From an uncultured Alphaproteobacteria bacterium (GTDB lineage Bacteria; Pseudomonadota; Alphaproteobacteria; Geminicoccales; Geminicoccaceae), in contig CALKJU010000029.1 of NCBI GenBank assembly GCA_937995535.1, forward strand, positions 62,001 through 126,000: a stretch of 64,000 bases of DNA. Reading direction: 5' to 3'. Of this stretch, positions 51,134-63,140 are shown piece by piece. Position 1 is the first letter of the stretch; the number at the start of each line of letters is the position of its first letter. The position numbers were made by a program, and so were the translations under genes. The notes below the pieces were generated by a model. It made no database searches and was not told the origin of the DNA. It saw only the letters and a program-made list of their open reading frames with translations.

Positions 51134-52654
51134 ATGATCCTCGCCTTCTACGTTCTCGTCCTTCTGGCGCTGGCGGCGAACGCGCCCCTGTCGGTGTGGG
51201 ATCCGGCGGCGCGGGAGTTCCTCGTCATCCTGGGGATGGTCGGCGCCTGGCGGTACAGCTGGAACCTCGTCCATTTCGGGCGTGCCCTGGTCTACCGACG
51301 GCTCGTCTTCCCGCGCTGGCGCGCCGCCGTGGACCGCCTCGTGGCGGCGCACGCAGCCGGGGAGGGCGGCCCGGATCCCTGTCCATCGGAGGTCTATTGC
51401 GTCGTCACCAGTTATCGGATCCAGGCCGAGACGACGGCCGCCTGCTACCAGGCCCTCCTCGACGAGCTGCTGCGCTATGGGCGACCGGCCGTGGTCGTCG
51501 CCTCGATCGTCGAGATGGCCGACGAGCGGCTCATCAAGCGGCTGTTCCAGACCCGCCGGCTGCCACCGCACATTCGGCTGGCGCTGGTCAGGCTGCCACC
51601 GGCGGGCAAGCGGCTGGCGCTAGCGACCGCGCTCCGCACCGTCTCGCGCCTTCGTCCAGCCTCCGATGCGGCCGTGCTGGTCATGGACGGCGACGCGGTT
51701 CTGACGCCCGGGACGCTGGAGCGCAGCCTGCCCTTGCTGTCACTGGTGCCGCGCCTCGGCGGCCTGACGACGGATGAGGATGCGGTGGTCGCCAACGGCC
51801 CGCTGCTCACCGCGTGGCACCGGCTGCGCTTCGCGCAGCGGCACATGCTGATGTCGTCGCTCGGCCTGTCGAAGCGGCTGCTGACGCTCACCGGCCGGAT
51901 GTCGGTGTTCCGGGTCGAGGTGGCGACCGCGCCGGCATTCATCGCGATGGTCGCCGAGGACGAGCTCGACCATTGGCGGCTCGGCCGGATCCCGCTCCTG
52001 ACCGGCGAGGACAAGTCGACCTGGCTGTGGCTGCTCGAGCGCGGCTACGAGATGGTGTACGTGCCGGATGTGCGGATCCTCACCATCGAGCACCCGCCGG
52101 CGCGCGGCTTCGTCAATGCCTCGACGCAGCTCATGCTGCGCTGGTTCGGCAACATGCTGCGCGCCAGCGGCCGGGCGATCGCCCTCGGGCCGCGGCGCGT
52201 CGGGCTGTTCTTGTGGTGGTGCCTGATCGACCAGCGGGTCTCGATCTGGACCCCGCTGATCGGACCGATCGTCATTCTGATCGGTAGCGTGAGCTACTCG
52301 CCAATTCTCCTCTACGTCTATGTCATGTGGGTGATGCTCACGCGCCTCGTCCAGACCCTCGGTCTCCTGAGTGTCCGGGACCATCTCGATGGCCGCTGGC
52401 CACTGCTCATCTATTACAATCAGGTGTACGGAGCTCTGCTCAAGAGTTTCATCCTGTTCCGGCTCGACCGGCAGCGCTGGACACGGCAGCAGATCACCCT
52501 TCGACCCGCGCTCGACCCGCACGCGGCGCGCTGGCGGGACATCGGCTCGGCTTACGTCCACGGCCTCGCCCTGGTCTCGCTGGTCTGCGGGCTGGCCTTC
52601 GTCTCGGGCGTCCTGACCGTGCCGCGCGTCGTCACGTTGGCCGGACTGTTCTAG
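51134..52654 (+). CDS. family 2 glycosyltransferase, Alg8-like polysaccharide synthase
   Basis: A 506-residue processive inner-membrane glycosyltransferase. It has N-terminal helices, a cytosolic GT-A domain with nucleotide-sugar motif VMDGDAV (DxD-like), the acceptor/base motif GEDKSTW, and a QxxxRW variant of QxxRW in TQLMLRWFGNMLR, then four or more C-terminal helices that would form the translocation pore. The overall plan and the RWFGNMLR stretch resemble mannuronan synthase Alg8. The next gene encodes a PilZ-HlyD protein like Alg44, which supports a c-di-GMP-activated synthase. No other alginate genes are present, so the polymer is unknown. Confidence 0.87.
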   Translation: MILAFYVLVLLALAANAPLSVWDPAAREFLVILGMVGAWRYSWNLVHFGRALVYRRLVFPRWRAAVDRLVAAHAAGEGGPDPCPSEVYCVVTSYRIQAETTAACYQALLDELLRYGRPAVVVASIVEMADERLIKRLFQTRRLPPHIRLALVRLPPAGKRLALATALRTVSRLRPASDAAVLVMDGDAVLTPGTLERSLPLLSLVPRLGGLTTDEDAVVANGPLLTAWHRLRFAQRHMLMSSLGLSKRLLTLTGRMSVFRVEVATAPAFIAMVAEDELDHWRLGRIPLLTGEDKSTWLWLLERGYEMVYVPDVRILTIEHPPARGFVNASTQLMLRWFGNMLRASGRAIALGPRRVGLFLWWCLIDQRVSIWTPLIGPIVILIGSVSYSPILLYVYVMWVMLTRLVQTLGLLSVRDHLDGRWPLLIYYNQVYGALLKSFILFRLDRQRWTRQQITLRPALDPHAARWRDIGSAYVHGLALVSLVCGLAFVSGVLTVPRVVTLAGLF

Positions 52655-52663
52655 GGGCGGCCG

Positions 52664-53728
52664 ATGCAGCAGGTGCAGATCGTCCACGAGGCCGAGGTCC
52701 ATCGCCAGCACGTCCGCCTGAAGATCCCGATCGCGGTCGAAATCGACGGGGCGCGGATGACCGTCGAGGACTGGTCGATGGGCGGCTTCGGCGTGGAGGC
52801 GGGGATCGTCTCGCGCCAGCCGGGCGAGCGGTTCCCTGTCCGGCTGATCTTCCCCTTCGAGGAGTTCGAGGTCTCGCTGCGCCTCGACTGCCAGATGGTC
52901 TACGTGCTGGAGGACAATACCCGCTTTGGGTGCCGCTTCCTCACGCTCAGCCAGGGCCAGGTCGGCCTCTTCCGCTATCTCGTCGACGCCTATCTCACGG
53001 GCGAGATCATCAGCGCTGGTGACATCCTCAACGTCGCCGGGCGGCAGAACACCGCCGAGGCGCGGATCGCCGCGCTGGGCGCCAACCCCTATCTCGAGGA
53101 GGAGGAGCGCGGGCGGCGGCTCAAGCGTGCCGCCGGGTTCGCCGTCCTGGGCCTTCTGGGCGTGGCTCTGCTCGGGCTGATCGGCATCGGCTACAAGGAC
53201 CGGTTCCTCACCCCGGTGGCCGAAAGTGCGGTCGTGGAGGCGCCGCTGTTCCGGGTCCGCGCGCCGCTCAGCGGCCGGTTGGAGACCCGCCAGATCAGCG
53301 ATCTCGTGCGGCCCGGCCAACAGATCGGTCACATCACCGACGCCGACGGTCGCTTCGTCGTCCTCGAAAGCCCCTGCGAGTGCGTGTTCATCCAGTGGCT
53401 GTCGCCGCCGGGGCAGTTCGTCCAGGTCGGCGAGGCGGTGGCGGCGCTCGCCGCCGCCGACCGGCCGCTGGTCGTGCGCGCGCAGGTCGACCTCGCCACC
53501 GCCGACCGGCTGCGCGTTGGCGACGTCGCCGAGATCTCGATCGCCGGGCGGCGCGATGCGCTCCTCGGCCAGATCGAGCGTATCGACGTGCGGCCGCTGC
53601 TCTCCAATCTGGACGCGGCGGAGCTGCAGGGGCCGGTCGCCCGACGTCTCGCGCAGGTCATCATCCGGCCCGACCAGCCGTTCAGCTACGACGACCTCGG
53701 AGCCCTGGCCCGCGTCCGCTTTCCCTGA
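52664..53728 (+). CDS. Alg44-like c-di-GMP receptor / polysaccharide co-polymerase (PilZ + HlyD)
   Basis: A 354-residue protein: N-terminal PilZ domain with the c-di-GMP motifs RQHVR (Arg14-Arg18, RxxxR) and DWSMGG (Asp36-Ser38-Gly41, DxSxxG), one membrane helix (about 150-172), and a periplasmic HlyD-like region (LFRVRAPLSGRLETRQIS, ADGRFVVLESPCECVF). That is the Alg44 arrangement: binding of c-di-GMP activates the partner glycosyltransferase. The gene starts 9 bp after the Alg8-like gene. All residues needed for c-di-GMP binding are present. Confidence 0.9.
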   Translation: MQQVQIVHEAEVHRQHVRLKIPIAVEIDGARMTVEDWSMGGFGVEAGIVSRQPGERFPVRLIFPFEEFEVSLRLDCQMVYVLEDNTRFGCRFLTLSQGQVGLFRYLVDAYLTGEIISAGDILNVAGRQNTAEARIAALGANPYLEEEERGRRLKRAAGFAVLGLLGVALLGLIGIGYKDRFLTPVAESAVVEAPLFRVRAPLSGRLETRQISDLVRPGQQIGHITDADGRFVVLESPCECVFIQWLSPPGQFVQVGEAVAALAAADRPLVVRAQVDLATADRLRVGDVAEISIAGRRDALLGQIERIDVRPLLSNLDAAELQGPVARRLAQVIIRPDQPFSYDDLGALARVRFP

Positions 53729-53833
53729 CCTGTCAGCGGCTTGGCCGGTTGCGTCGGGCCGCCGACCGCCGCAAGATGAGGGCTGGAGGGAACGACGGCC
53801 CGCTCGCCGGGCCGCAGTCGGAGGATGCGGCCA

Positions 53834-55060
53834 ATGCTCCTGCCGATCGTGGCATCGCGCATCATCACCCGCGGCACGCTGGAGGTCATCCACGCCGACG
53901 GCCGCCGTACCCGTTGTGGCGACGGCGGCCCGCCGCACCACACGATCCGCCTGCACGACCGCCGGCTCGACTGGTGGCTCCCGCTGAACCCGCACCTCCA
54001 CGTCGCCGAGGCCTATGTCGACGGGACGCTGACGATCGAAGGCTCGGATCTGCGCACCTTCCTGGCGTTCATCGGCGAGAACCTGCAGCGCTACGAGCAG
54101 GCGCACCGGCACCGGCCCTTGCAGCGCGTCCTGCGACGGCTTCGGCGGCAGCGCAACCCGGTCGGCCGGGCCCGGCGCAACGTCGCGCATCACTACGACC
54201 TGTCGGGCGAGCTGTACGACCTGTTCCTGGACAGCGACCGGCAATACTCCTGCGCCTACTTCACCTCGCCCGAGGTCAGCCTGGAGCAGGCGCAGTACGA
54301 CAAGAAGGTGCACCTCGCATCGAAGCTGCTGCTCGACCGTCCGGGCCTCAAGGTCCTCGACATCGGCTCCGGCTGGGGTGGGCTGGGTCTCTATCTGGCC
54401 GCGGAGACCGGCGCCGACGTCACCGGCGTCACGCTCTCCGTCGAGCAGCACAAGCGGAGCGAGGAGCGGGCGCGGGCCCAGGGCCTTGCGCGACGCTGCC
54501 GTTTTCACTTGCGCGACTACCGGCACGAACAGGGGCCCTACGACCGGATCGTCTCGGTCGGCATGTTCGAGCATGTCGGCAAGCGCAACTACGACGAGTT
54601 CTTCCGCAAGGTCGCCGAGCTGCTGAGTGACGACGGGGTCTGCCTGCTGCACTCGATCGGTCGCTTCGACGAGCCGTCGCCGATCAATCCGTTCATCCGC
54701 AAATACATCTTCCCGGGCGCGGACATCCCGTCGCTGTCCGAGGTCACGACGGCCATCGAACGGGCCGGCTTGCTGGTCACCGATCTCGAGATCCTGCGCC
54801 TCCACTACGCCGAGACGCTGCGCCATTGGTACCAACGGGTCGAGGCCAACCGGGCGCGCCTCGTGGCGCTCTACGACGAGCGCTTCTATCGGATGTGGAC
54901 GCTCTATCTGGCGAGCTGCGAGATGGGCTTCCGCCATCAGGGCCTGATGGTCTTCCAGGTCCAGCTCGCGAAGCGCGTCGACGCGGTCCCGCTCACCCGC
55001 GACTACATGCTCGACTGGGAGCGGGATCGGCGCGCCTACCAGCGCATCGCCGCCGAGTAG
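53834..55060 (+). CDS. cyclopropane-fatty-acyl-phospholipid synthase family methyltransferase
   Basis: A 408-residue SAM-dependent methyltransferase of the CFA synthase family, which modifies unsaturated acyl chains in membrane phospholipids. An N-terminal lipid-binding domain (about 1-110) is followed by NVAHHYDLSGELYDLFLD, the SAM site VLDIGSGWGGLGLYLA and GVTLSVEQ, then SVGMFEHVG, all typical. ATG 53834 is chosen because GGAGG stands nine bases upstream; ATG 53825 is too close to it. The alpha/beta hydrolase gene follows by 8 bp. Confidence 0.92.
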   Translation: MLLPIVASRIITRGTLEVIHADGRRTRCGDGGPPHHTIRLHDRRLDWWLPLNPHLHVAEAYVDGTLTIEGSDLRTFLAFIGENLQRYEQAHRHRPLQRVLRRLRRQRNPVGRARRNVAHHYDLSGELYDLFLDSDRQYSCAYFTSPEVSLEQAQYDKKVHLASKLLLDRPGLKVLDIGSGWGGLGLYLAAETGADVTGVTLSVEQHKRSEERARAQGLARRCRFHLRDYRHEQGPYDRIVSVGMFEHVGKRNYDEFFRKVAELLSDDGVCLLHSIGRFDEPSPINPFIRKYIFPGADIPSLSEVTTAIERAGLLVTDLEILRLHYAETLRHWYQRVEANRARLVALYDERFYRMWTLYLASCEMGFRHQGLMVFQVQLAKRVDAVPLTRDYMLDWERDRRAYQRIAAE

Positions 55061-55068
55061 CCGACGGC

Positions 55069-55863
55069 GTGGACGCGCCCGAGCCGGTCCCGCTCTCCTG
55101 CCGGGAGTTCGGGCCGGCCGGGGCACCGGCCGTTCTCGTCCTGCACGGGCTGCTCGGGTCGGCGCGCAACTGGCAGGCGATCGGCAAGCAGCTCGCGCGG
55201 CGGCTGCGCGTGATTCTGGTCGATCTGCGCAATCACGGCGCCTCGCCCTGGTCGCCGGTGATGACCTATCCGGCGATGGCAGCCGATCTGGCGGCGCTGC
55301 TCGACCGGCTGGACCTCGCCTCGGCGGCGGTGGTCGGGCACAGCATGGGCGGCAAGGCGGCGCTGGCCCTGGCCCTCACCCGCCCGGAGCGGGTGCCCCG
55401 CCTCGTCGTCGTCGACATCGCGCCGGTGGCCTACGAGGGTCCGGGATTTCGTCGCTACATCGAGGCGATGCGTTCACTGGACGTCGCCCACCTGGCGCGA
55501 CGCGCCGACGCGGATCCGCTGCTGGCCGCCACCGTGCCCGACCCGGCGGTACGCGCCTTTCTCCTCCAGGGCCTTGAGACGCAGGGCCCGCATCTGCGCT
55601 GGCAGCCGAACCTCGCGGCGCTGCTCGATGCCATGACGGCGATCATGGGCTTCCCGGACGAGCTCGCCGGGCGGCGTTACGAGGGCCCGACACTGCTGAT
55701 CCGCGGCGAGCGCTCGACTTACGTCACCGCCGACGGTCTCGCTGCCCTGCGCGCCTGCTGCCCGGCCACGCGTGTGCTCACGGTCCGCGGGGCCGGACAC
55801 TGGGTGCACGCCGACGCGCCGGCGATCGTCACCGGTGCCCTCGAGCGCTTCCTCGGCGAGTGA
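55069..55863 (+). CDS. alpha/beta hydrolase (YbfF-like esterase)
   Basis: A 264-residue cytoplasmic esterase. Seen: oxyanion loop [21 protein letters not shown], nucleophile Ser92 in GHSMGGKAA, and the catalytic His in [11 protein letters not shown] near the C-terminus. These are the YbfF/Abhydrolase_1 hallmarks. It starts at GTG 55069 with a weak site, 8 bp after the methyltransferase gene, and is convergent with katG. The substrate is unknown; short acyl esters are likely. Confidence 0.92.
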   Translation: MDAPEPVPLSCREFGPAGAPAVLVLHGLLGSARNWQAIGKQLARRLRVILVDLRNHGASPWSPVMTYPAMAADLAALLDRLDLASAAVVGHSMGGKAALALALTRPERVPRLVVVDIAPVAYEGPGFRRYIEAMRSLDVAHLARRADADPLLAATVPDPAVRAFLLQGLETQGPHLRWQPNLAALLDAMTAIMGFPDELAGRRYEGPTLLIRGERSTYVTADGLAALRACCPATRVLTVRGAGHWVHADAPAIVTGALERFLGE

Positions 55864-55940
55864 GCCCGGCCACGACCGCCAGGAACGACACCGCCGCCGC
55901 GGCGGGCCGCGGCGGCGGGTCGAACTTCTGGCGCGTGCGC

Positions 55941-58500
<2,560 letters not shown>

Positions 58501-59409
58501 ATGAACTTGCGCGATCTGGATTACATCCTGGCGGTCGCCGAGACGGGGCATTTTGGCGCCGCGGCGAAGCGCTGCCATGTCAGCCAGCCGACCCTCTCGA
58601 TGCAGGTGCGGAAGCTCGAGGAGGAGCTGGGGCTGGTGCTGTTCGAGCGCGGCCCGAGGGGCGCGACGCCCACCCCCGGCGGACGCGACGTGCTGGCCCA
58701 GGCGCGCCACGTCGTGGACGCCCTGGCGCGGCTCAAGGAGGCTGCGCGTGCGAGCATCGACCCGCTCGCCGGTACCGTCCGGCTGGGCGTCATCCCGACC
58801 TCGGGGCCGTACCTCCTGCCGCTGCTCCTGCCGGCCCTCCGCGCCGGCTTCCCCGCCCTGCGCCTGCATCTGCGCGAGGCGATGACGGCGAGCCTGCTCG
58901 AGGCGTTGCGCCGCGCCGAGCTCGATGCCGCGGTCCTCTCGCCGCCTTTCGAGGGCCACGGGCTTGTCGTCGAACCGCTGGCCGAGGAGGCGTTCCTCGT
59001 TGCCCTGCCCCCGGACCACCCACTGGCCGCGTGCCCCGTCCTCGAGCCCGCGGCGCTGCGCGGCGAGACCGTGCTCGGCCTCGAGGACGGACACTGCCTG
59101 CGGGTGCAGTCGGCGCGGGTCTGGCAGCAGATCGGCCTCGATCACGGGCATGAGATCGAGGCGGCCTCGCTCGAGAGCCTGCGACAAATGGTCAGCGCCG
59201 GGCTCGGCTGCGCCGTGATCCCGGCCCTCGCCGGCCGTGGGCCCTTCGCCCAAGGCGCGCCGATCGCGCTCCGGCCGCTGCGCGGTCTGCGGCCGAGCCG
59301 CACGCTGGCGCTCACTTGGCGGAGGACCGACCCACGCGAGGCGGCGCTGCGCCGTTTGGCCGCGGCCCTGCGCGCGGCCATTCCGGAAACCAACCGTGAG
59401 GCTGTCTAG
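58501..59409 (+). CDS. oxyR: OxyR-like LysR-family peroxide regulator with one redox cysteine
   Basis: A 302-residue LysR regulator divergent from katG. The N-terminal helix-turn-helix (FGAAAKRCHVSQPTLSMQVR) is OxyR-like, and the sensor motif LGLEDGHCLR places Cys at residue 199, the same number as the peroxidatic Cys199 of E. coli OxyR. The resolving Cys208 is replaced by Trp (VW at 207-208), so the standard 199-208 disulphide cannot form. Cys178 is another possible partner. The TAG stop precedes the aquaporin gene by 80 bp. Function as a peroxide sensor is inferred from motif and position. Confidence 0.9.
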   Translation: MNLRDLDYILAVAETGHFGAAAKRCHVSQPTLSMQVRKLEEELGLVLFERGPRGATPTPGGRDVLAQARHVVDALARLKEAARASIDPLAGTVRLGVIPTSGPYLLPLLLPALRAGFPALRLHLREAMTASLLEALRRAELDAAVLSPPFEGHGLVVEPLAEEAFLVALPPDHPLAACPVLEPAALRGETVLGLEDGHCLRVQSARVWQQIGLDHGHEIEAASLESLRQMVSAGLGCAVIPALAGRGPFAQGAPIALRPLRGLRPSRTLALTWRRTDPREAALRRLAAALRAAIPETNREAV

Positions 59410-59489
59410 GACGGTCTGGCCTGCTATAGGCGCCGCGCGCTGGCCGGCGTGTGGGCCGGGCGCACAACCGGTAATGGGAGCTAACCCTC

Positions 59490-60182
59490 ATGAGTCTCGG
59501 CAAGCGCCTGGGCGCCGAGTTCGTTGGCACGTTCTGGCTGGTTCTCGGTGGCTGCGGCAGCGCCGTGCTGGCCGCAGCCTTTCCCGAGGTCGGCATCGGG
59601 CTGCTCGGCGTGTCCCTGGCCTTCGGCCTGACCGTCCTCACCATGGCCTATGCGATCGGCCATATCTCCGGCTGCCACCTCAACCCGGCCGTCTCCGTGG
59701 GGCTCGTGGTCGGCGGCAGGTTCCCAGCCGGCGAGCTGGCCCCGTACATCGTCGCGCAGGTGCTCGGCGCGATCGGTGCGGCGGCGATCCTCTGGCTGAT
59801 CGCCACCGGCAAGCCCGGTGCCGAGATCGGCGGCTTCGCGGCCAACGGCTTCGGCGAGCTGTCGCCCGGCAAGTACGGTCTCGCCGCGGGTTTCCTCACC
59901 GAGGTGGTGATGACCGCGTTCTTTCTCGTCATCATCCTCGGCGCCACGGACAGCCGGGCGCCGGCCGGCTTCGCGCCGATCGCCATCGGCCTCGGCCTGA
60001 CCCTCATCCACCTCATCAGCATTCCGGTGACGAACACCTCGGTCAACCCGGCCCGCAGCACCAGCCAGGCTCTGTTCGCCGGCGGACCCTACATTGCCCA
60101 GCTGTGGCTGTTCTGGGTGGCTCCGATCATCGGCGGCGCCTTGGGAGCGGTCGTCTACAAGGTCATCGGCAGCAAGGACTGA
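59490..60182 (+). CDS. aqpZ: aquaporin Z
   Basis: A 230-residue water channel with six helices and the two NPA boxes HLNPAVS (65-67) and SVNPARS (about 188). The selectivity-filter His (LIHLISIPV) and the Arg after the second NPA mark a water-selective aquaporin, not a glycerol facilitator. ATG 59490 follows GGGAG. It lies downstream of the OxyR-like gene and convergent with glutathione peroxidase; aquaporins can also pass hydrogen peroxide, which suits the context. Confidence 0.95.
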   Translation: MSLGKRLGAEFVGTFWLVLGGCGSAVLAAAFPEVGIGLLGVSLAFGLTVLTMAYAIGHISGCHLNPAVSVGLVVGGRFPAGELAPYIVAQVLGAIGAAAILWLIATGKPGAEIGGFAANGFGELSPGKYGLAAGFLTEVVMTAFFLVIILGATDSRAPAGFAPIAIGLGLTLIHLISIPVTNTSVNPARSTSQALFAGGPYIAQLWLFWVAPIIGGALGAVVYKVIGSKD

Positions 60183-60374
60183 CGCCGAGGTTGCAACCGA
60201 TCGCAGGTCGGCTCGGTGGCGCCGCGCGACGGCCACACCGGCCGACCGCCAGCGCCGGTGACGACACCAGCGTCAGCGGCCACTCTCTCAGAGCCTCGAG
60301 CCGACCCGCCGTCGCGAGAAGGTGTCGCTCACCGCGACCGCCTCGAAGCCCGGTTCGCCAACAGCCGCGACGCC

Positions 60375-60923
60375 TCACGACGGCGGCAACAACGCCTCGA
60401 TCGCCTGCGTGATCTCCCGTGAGTCGGGGCGGACCTGCGAGGGCCAGGCGGCGACCGCCTCGCCCTGCGGGTCGATCAGGAACTTGTAGAAATTCCAGCG
60501 CGGCCCGGCGCTCTCGCCGAGCTCCTCGCGCAGCCAGGCGAACAAGGGATGGCTGTCCGGGCCGCGGACATGCGTCTTGTCGGCGAGCGGGAAGTCGATC
60601 GCGAAGTTGACCTCGCAGAAGGTCTTGATGTCGGCGCTCGTGCCGGTCTCCTGGTTGAAGTCGTTCGATGGCACACCGACGACGACGAGGCCGCGGTCAC
60701 GGTAGCGCTGCCACAGCTCCTGCAGCCCTGCGTACTGGTCGGTGAAGCCGCAGAACGACGCCGTGTTGACGACGAGGATCGGTCGACCCTGCCACTGCGC
60801 AAGCGGCAGGGGACCGCCCTCGATCGCCTCGAGGGTGAAGGTGTGGGCGCCCTGCGCCGCGGTCGCCGGCGCGGGGGCGATGAGCATCAGAAGGCCGGCG
60901 AGGCCGGCCAGCATGTCGCGCAT
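60375..60923 (-). CDS. exported glutathione peroxidase (Cys type)
   Basis: A thiol peroxidase of the glutathione-peroxidase family with 182 residues. A signal peptide (MLAGLAGLLMLIAPAPATAA) directs it to the periplasm, which is unusual for this mostly cytosolic family. Catalytic Cys58 is in NTASFCGFTDQYAGLQ (no selenocysteine). The other tetrad residues are Gln in SNDFNQE and Trp in RWNFYKFLI. The resolving Cys in the CPWNF motif is replaced by Arg, so recycling may rely on another thiol. It is convergent with aqpZ. Confidence 0.93.
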   Translation of the reverse strand: MRDMLAGLAGLLMLIAPAPATAAQGAHTFTLEAIEGGPLPLAQWQGRPILVVNTASFCGFTDQYAGLQELWQRYRDRGLVVVGVPSNDFNQETGTSADIKTFCEVNFAIDFPLADKTHVRGPDSHPLFAWLREELGESAGPRWNFYKFLIDPQGEAVAAWPSQVRPDSREITQAIEALLPPS

Positions 60924-61011
60924 TCATCACCTTTGTGGCTAAGCTGCGTGGACCAAGTGCATACGAGCCGGGCCGGCCCGTGGATGACGCCTCGGCCCGT
61001 GGGGGCCGCCC

Positions 61012-61701
61012 ATGTCGAACCTGCTCGTCGCCGCGCTGTTTCTCCTCGGCACCCATTTCGGCGTCGCCAGCACGCAGCTCCGCGGCCAGATCGTGGCCGC
61101 GGTCGGCGAGCAGCTCTACCGGATCCTCTACTCCCTGATCGCGCTCGTCGCGATCGCCTGGATGGTGGCCGCGTGGAACGCCGCGCCCTGGGTCGAGCTG
61201 TGGTCGGTCGGGCCGGGGCTGCGGCATGTGCCGATCCTGCTGATGCCGGTGGCGCTCCTGCTCGTCGTCTGCGGGGTCAGCCAGCCCAACCCGACCGCCG
61301 TCGGGCAGTCGCCGGACCCGGACCGGCCGGAGCCGGCGCGCGGGATCCTGCGGATCACCCGGCATCCGGTGATGTGGGGGGTGGCGCTGTGGGCGCTGTC
61401 CCATCTCGCCGCCAACGGCGATCTCGCCTCGCTCGTGTTCTTCGGGACGTTCCTGGTTCTCGCGCTGGTCGGCGGGCATCTCATCGACCTCAAGCGGTCG
61501 CGGCGCAACGAGCCCGGCTGGGGAGTGTTCCTCCAGGCCACGTCGCATCTCCCCTTTGCCGCCATCCTGGAGCGCCGCCAACGCCTGAAGCTGCGCGAGA
61601 TCGGCCTGACGCGTCTGGTGGTTGCGTTGGCCCTGTACGTGCTGCTGCTGATCGCCCACCCTTGGCTGTTCGGGGCGTCCGCGCTACCGCTGGCCGGCTA
61701 G
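61012..61701 (+). CDS. nnrU: NnrU family membrane protein
   Basis: A 229-residue integral membrane protein of the NnrU family with six probable helices. NnrU is linked to nitrite/nitric-oxide reduction in denitrifying alphaproteobacteria, but its biochemical role is unclear; related proteins act in carotenoid isomerisation. Family stretch RGILRITRHPVMWGVALWA is present. ATG 61012 follows a short gap from the divergent peroxidase gene. Its 3' end overlaps the small gene on the other strand by 18 bp. No denitrification genes lie in the window. Confidence 0.92.
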   Translation: MSNLLVAALFLLGTHFGVASTQLRGQIVAAVGEQLYRILYSLIALVAIAWMVAAWNAAPWVELWSVGPGLRHVPILLMPVALLLVVCGVSQPNPTAVGQSPDPDRPEPARGILRITRHPVMWGVALWALSHLAANGDLASLVFFGTFLVLALVGGHLIDLKRSRRNEPGWGVFLQATSHLPFAAILERRQRLKLREIGLTRLVVALALYVLLLIAHPWLFGASALPLAG

Positions 61702-61866
61702 CCACAGCGCCATGCGGAACAGCGCGTAGAAGGTTCCGACCGCGAGCAGCAGCCAAGCCCCGCGGCGCGCCCAGGCCTGCATCTGCGCGTCGCGGAACTG
61801 GCTGGAGCCGACCCAGAGCAGCACGCAGAGGAGATAGATGACGGCGATCAGGCGGTCGTCGCTCAT
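61684..61866 (-). CDS. small two-helix membrane protein
   Basis: A 60-residue hydrophobic protein of unknown function with two membrane segments (LIAVIYLLCVLLWVG and GAWLLLAVGTFYALFRMAL) joined by a basic loop. ATG 61866 is used; ATG 61878 would add four residues. It is convergent with nnrU and overlaps its end by 18 bp. Confidence 0.65.
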   Translation of the reverse strand: MSDDRLIAVIYLLCVLLWVGSSQFRDAQMQAWARRGAWLLLAVGTFYALFRMALWLAGQR

Positions 61867-61931
61867 GGCGCCGAGCATGGCAGAAGCGGCGCCGGACCGC
61901 TAAGCTTCACGGCGCAGGGGGAGGCGAGACG

Positions 61932-63116
61932 ATGCGCGACGAGCTGACCGTGGCCCGGACGTTGCCGGCGGACGGCTATGCCGGGGTGCTGGTCGGCCGG
62001 GCATGGCTGCCTGCGGTGGCGGGGCCGGCCGTGGTCGCGCTGCGCGAGGACGGCGTGTTCGACCTGTCGGCGGAGGTCGCGCCGACGATCAGCGAACTTC
62101 TGGAACTCGAGGATCCGGCGGCGGTGGTGCGCGGCGCGCGCGGCGCGCGGGTGGGCGAGCTCGCCGCGATGCTCGCCAACAGCGATCCGGCGGGCCGCGA
62201 CGCCTCGCGCCCCTGGTTGCTGGCGCCGTGCGACCTGCAGCCGGTCAAGGCCGCCGGCGTCACCTTCGTCCGCAGCATGCTGGAGCGGGTCATCGAGGAG
62301 CAGTGCAAGGGCGATCCGGCCCGGGCCGAGGCGGTCCGCGCCCAGATCGGCGAGCTGATCGGCGGTGAGCTGCGCGGCCTCGAGCCAGGCTCGCCGGCGG
62401 CCGAGCGGCTCAAGCAGCTGCTCGTCGATCGCGGCGCATGGTCGCAATATCTCGAGGTCGGGATCGGTCCCGACGCGGAGATCTTCACCAAGGCGGCGCC
62501 GCTGTCGGCCGTCGGCACCGGCGCGGAGATCGGGCTGCATCCACGCTCGACCTGGAACAACCCCGAGCCCGAGGTCGTCCTTGCGGTCGACAGCCGCGGC
62601 CGCATCAAGGGCGCCACCCTGGGCAACGACGTGAACCTGCGCGACTTCGAGGGGCGCAGCGCACTCCTCCTCGGCAAGGCCAAGGACAACAACGGCGCCT
62701 GCGCGATCGGGCCGGCCCTGCGCCTGCTCGACCGCACCTTCGACCTCGACGCGATCCGTGCCGTCGAGGTCCAGCTCGAGGTGATCGGCACGGACGGCTT
62801 CCGCCTCGCCGGACGCAGCTCGATGGCCGAGATCAGCCGCGACGTCACCGAGCTGGTCGCGCACACGATCGGCCCGACCCATCAATACCCGGACGGCGTC
62901 ATGCTGTTCTGTGGGACGATGTTCGCTCCGGTGGAGGATCGCGACACGCCCGGACGCGGTTTCACCCACAAGCTCGGCGACATCGTGCGAATCTCGGCCG
63001 ACCCGCTCGGTGCGCTGGTCAATCGCGTCGGCTACAGCGACCGCATCGCCCCGTGGACGTTCGGCACGACGGCGCTCATGCACAACCTCGCTGCGCGAGG
63101 GCTGCTCGCTGCGTGA
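61932..63116 (+). CDS. fumarylacetoacetate hydrolase family protein
   Basis: A 394-residue FAH-superfamily enzyme (hydrolase, hydratase or decarboxylase of small keto acids). The metal-binding core is seen in NNPEPEVVLAV, LGNDVNLRDFEG and AKDNNGACAIGP, followed by GTMFAPVEDRD. The N-terminal 180 residues form the extension found in longer members. ATG 61932 follows GGGGAGG. The exact reaction is not predictable; such proteins often act in aromatic or sugar-acid degradation. There are no pathway neighbours. Confidence 0.9.
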   Translation: MRDELTVARTLPADGYAGVLVGRAWLPAVAGPAVVALREDGVFDLSAEVAPTISELLELEDPAAVVRGARGARVGELAAMLANSDPAGRDASRPWLLAPCDLQPVKAAGVTFVRSMLERVIEEQCKGDPARAEAVRAQIGELIGGELRGLEPGSPAAERLKQLLVDRGAWSQYLEVGIGPDAEIFTKAAPLSAVGTGAEIGLHPRSTWNNPEPEVVLAVDSRGRIKGATLGNDVNLRDFEGRSALLLGKAKDNNGACAIGPALRLLDRTFDLDAIRAVEVQLEVIGTDGFRLAGRSSMAEISRDVTELVAHTIGPTHQYPDGVMLFCGTMFAPVEDRDTPGRGFTHKLGDIVRISADPLGALVNRVGYSDRIAPWTFGTTALMHNLAARGLLAA

Positions 63117-63140
63117 CCGACGCCGCCGCCCCGGTACCGC

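Noticed and set aside
51740-55126. 1128-codon open frame on the minus strand opposite the synthase, PilZ and methyltransferase genes
   Set aside because: It spans three well-recognised plus-strand genes, is rich in Arg/Asp/Ala/Leu as expected for antisense of high-GC codons, and lacks motifs.
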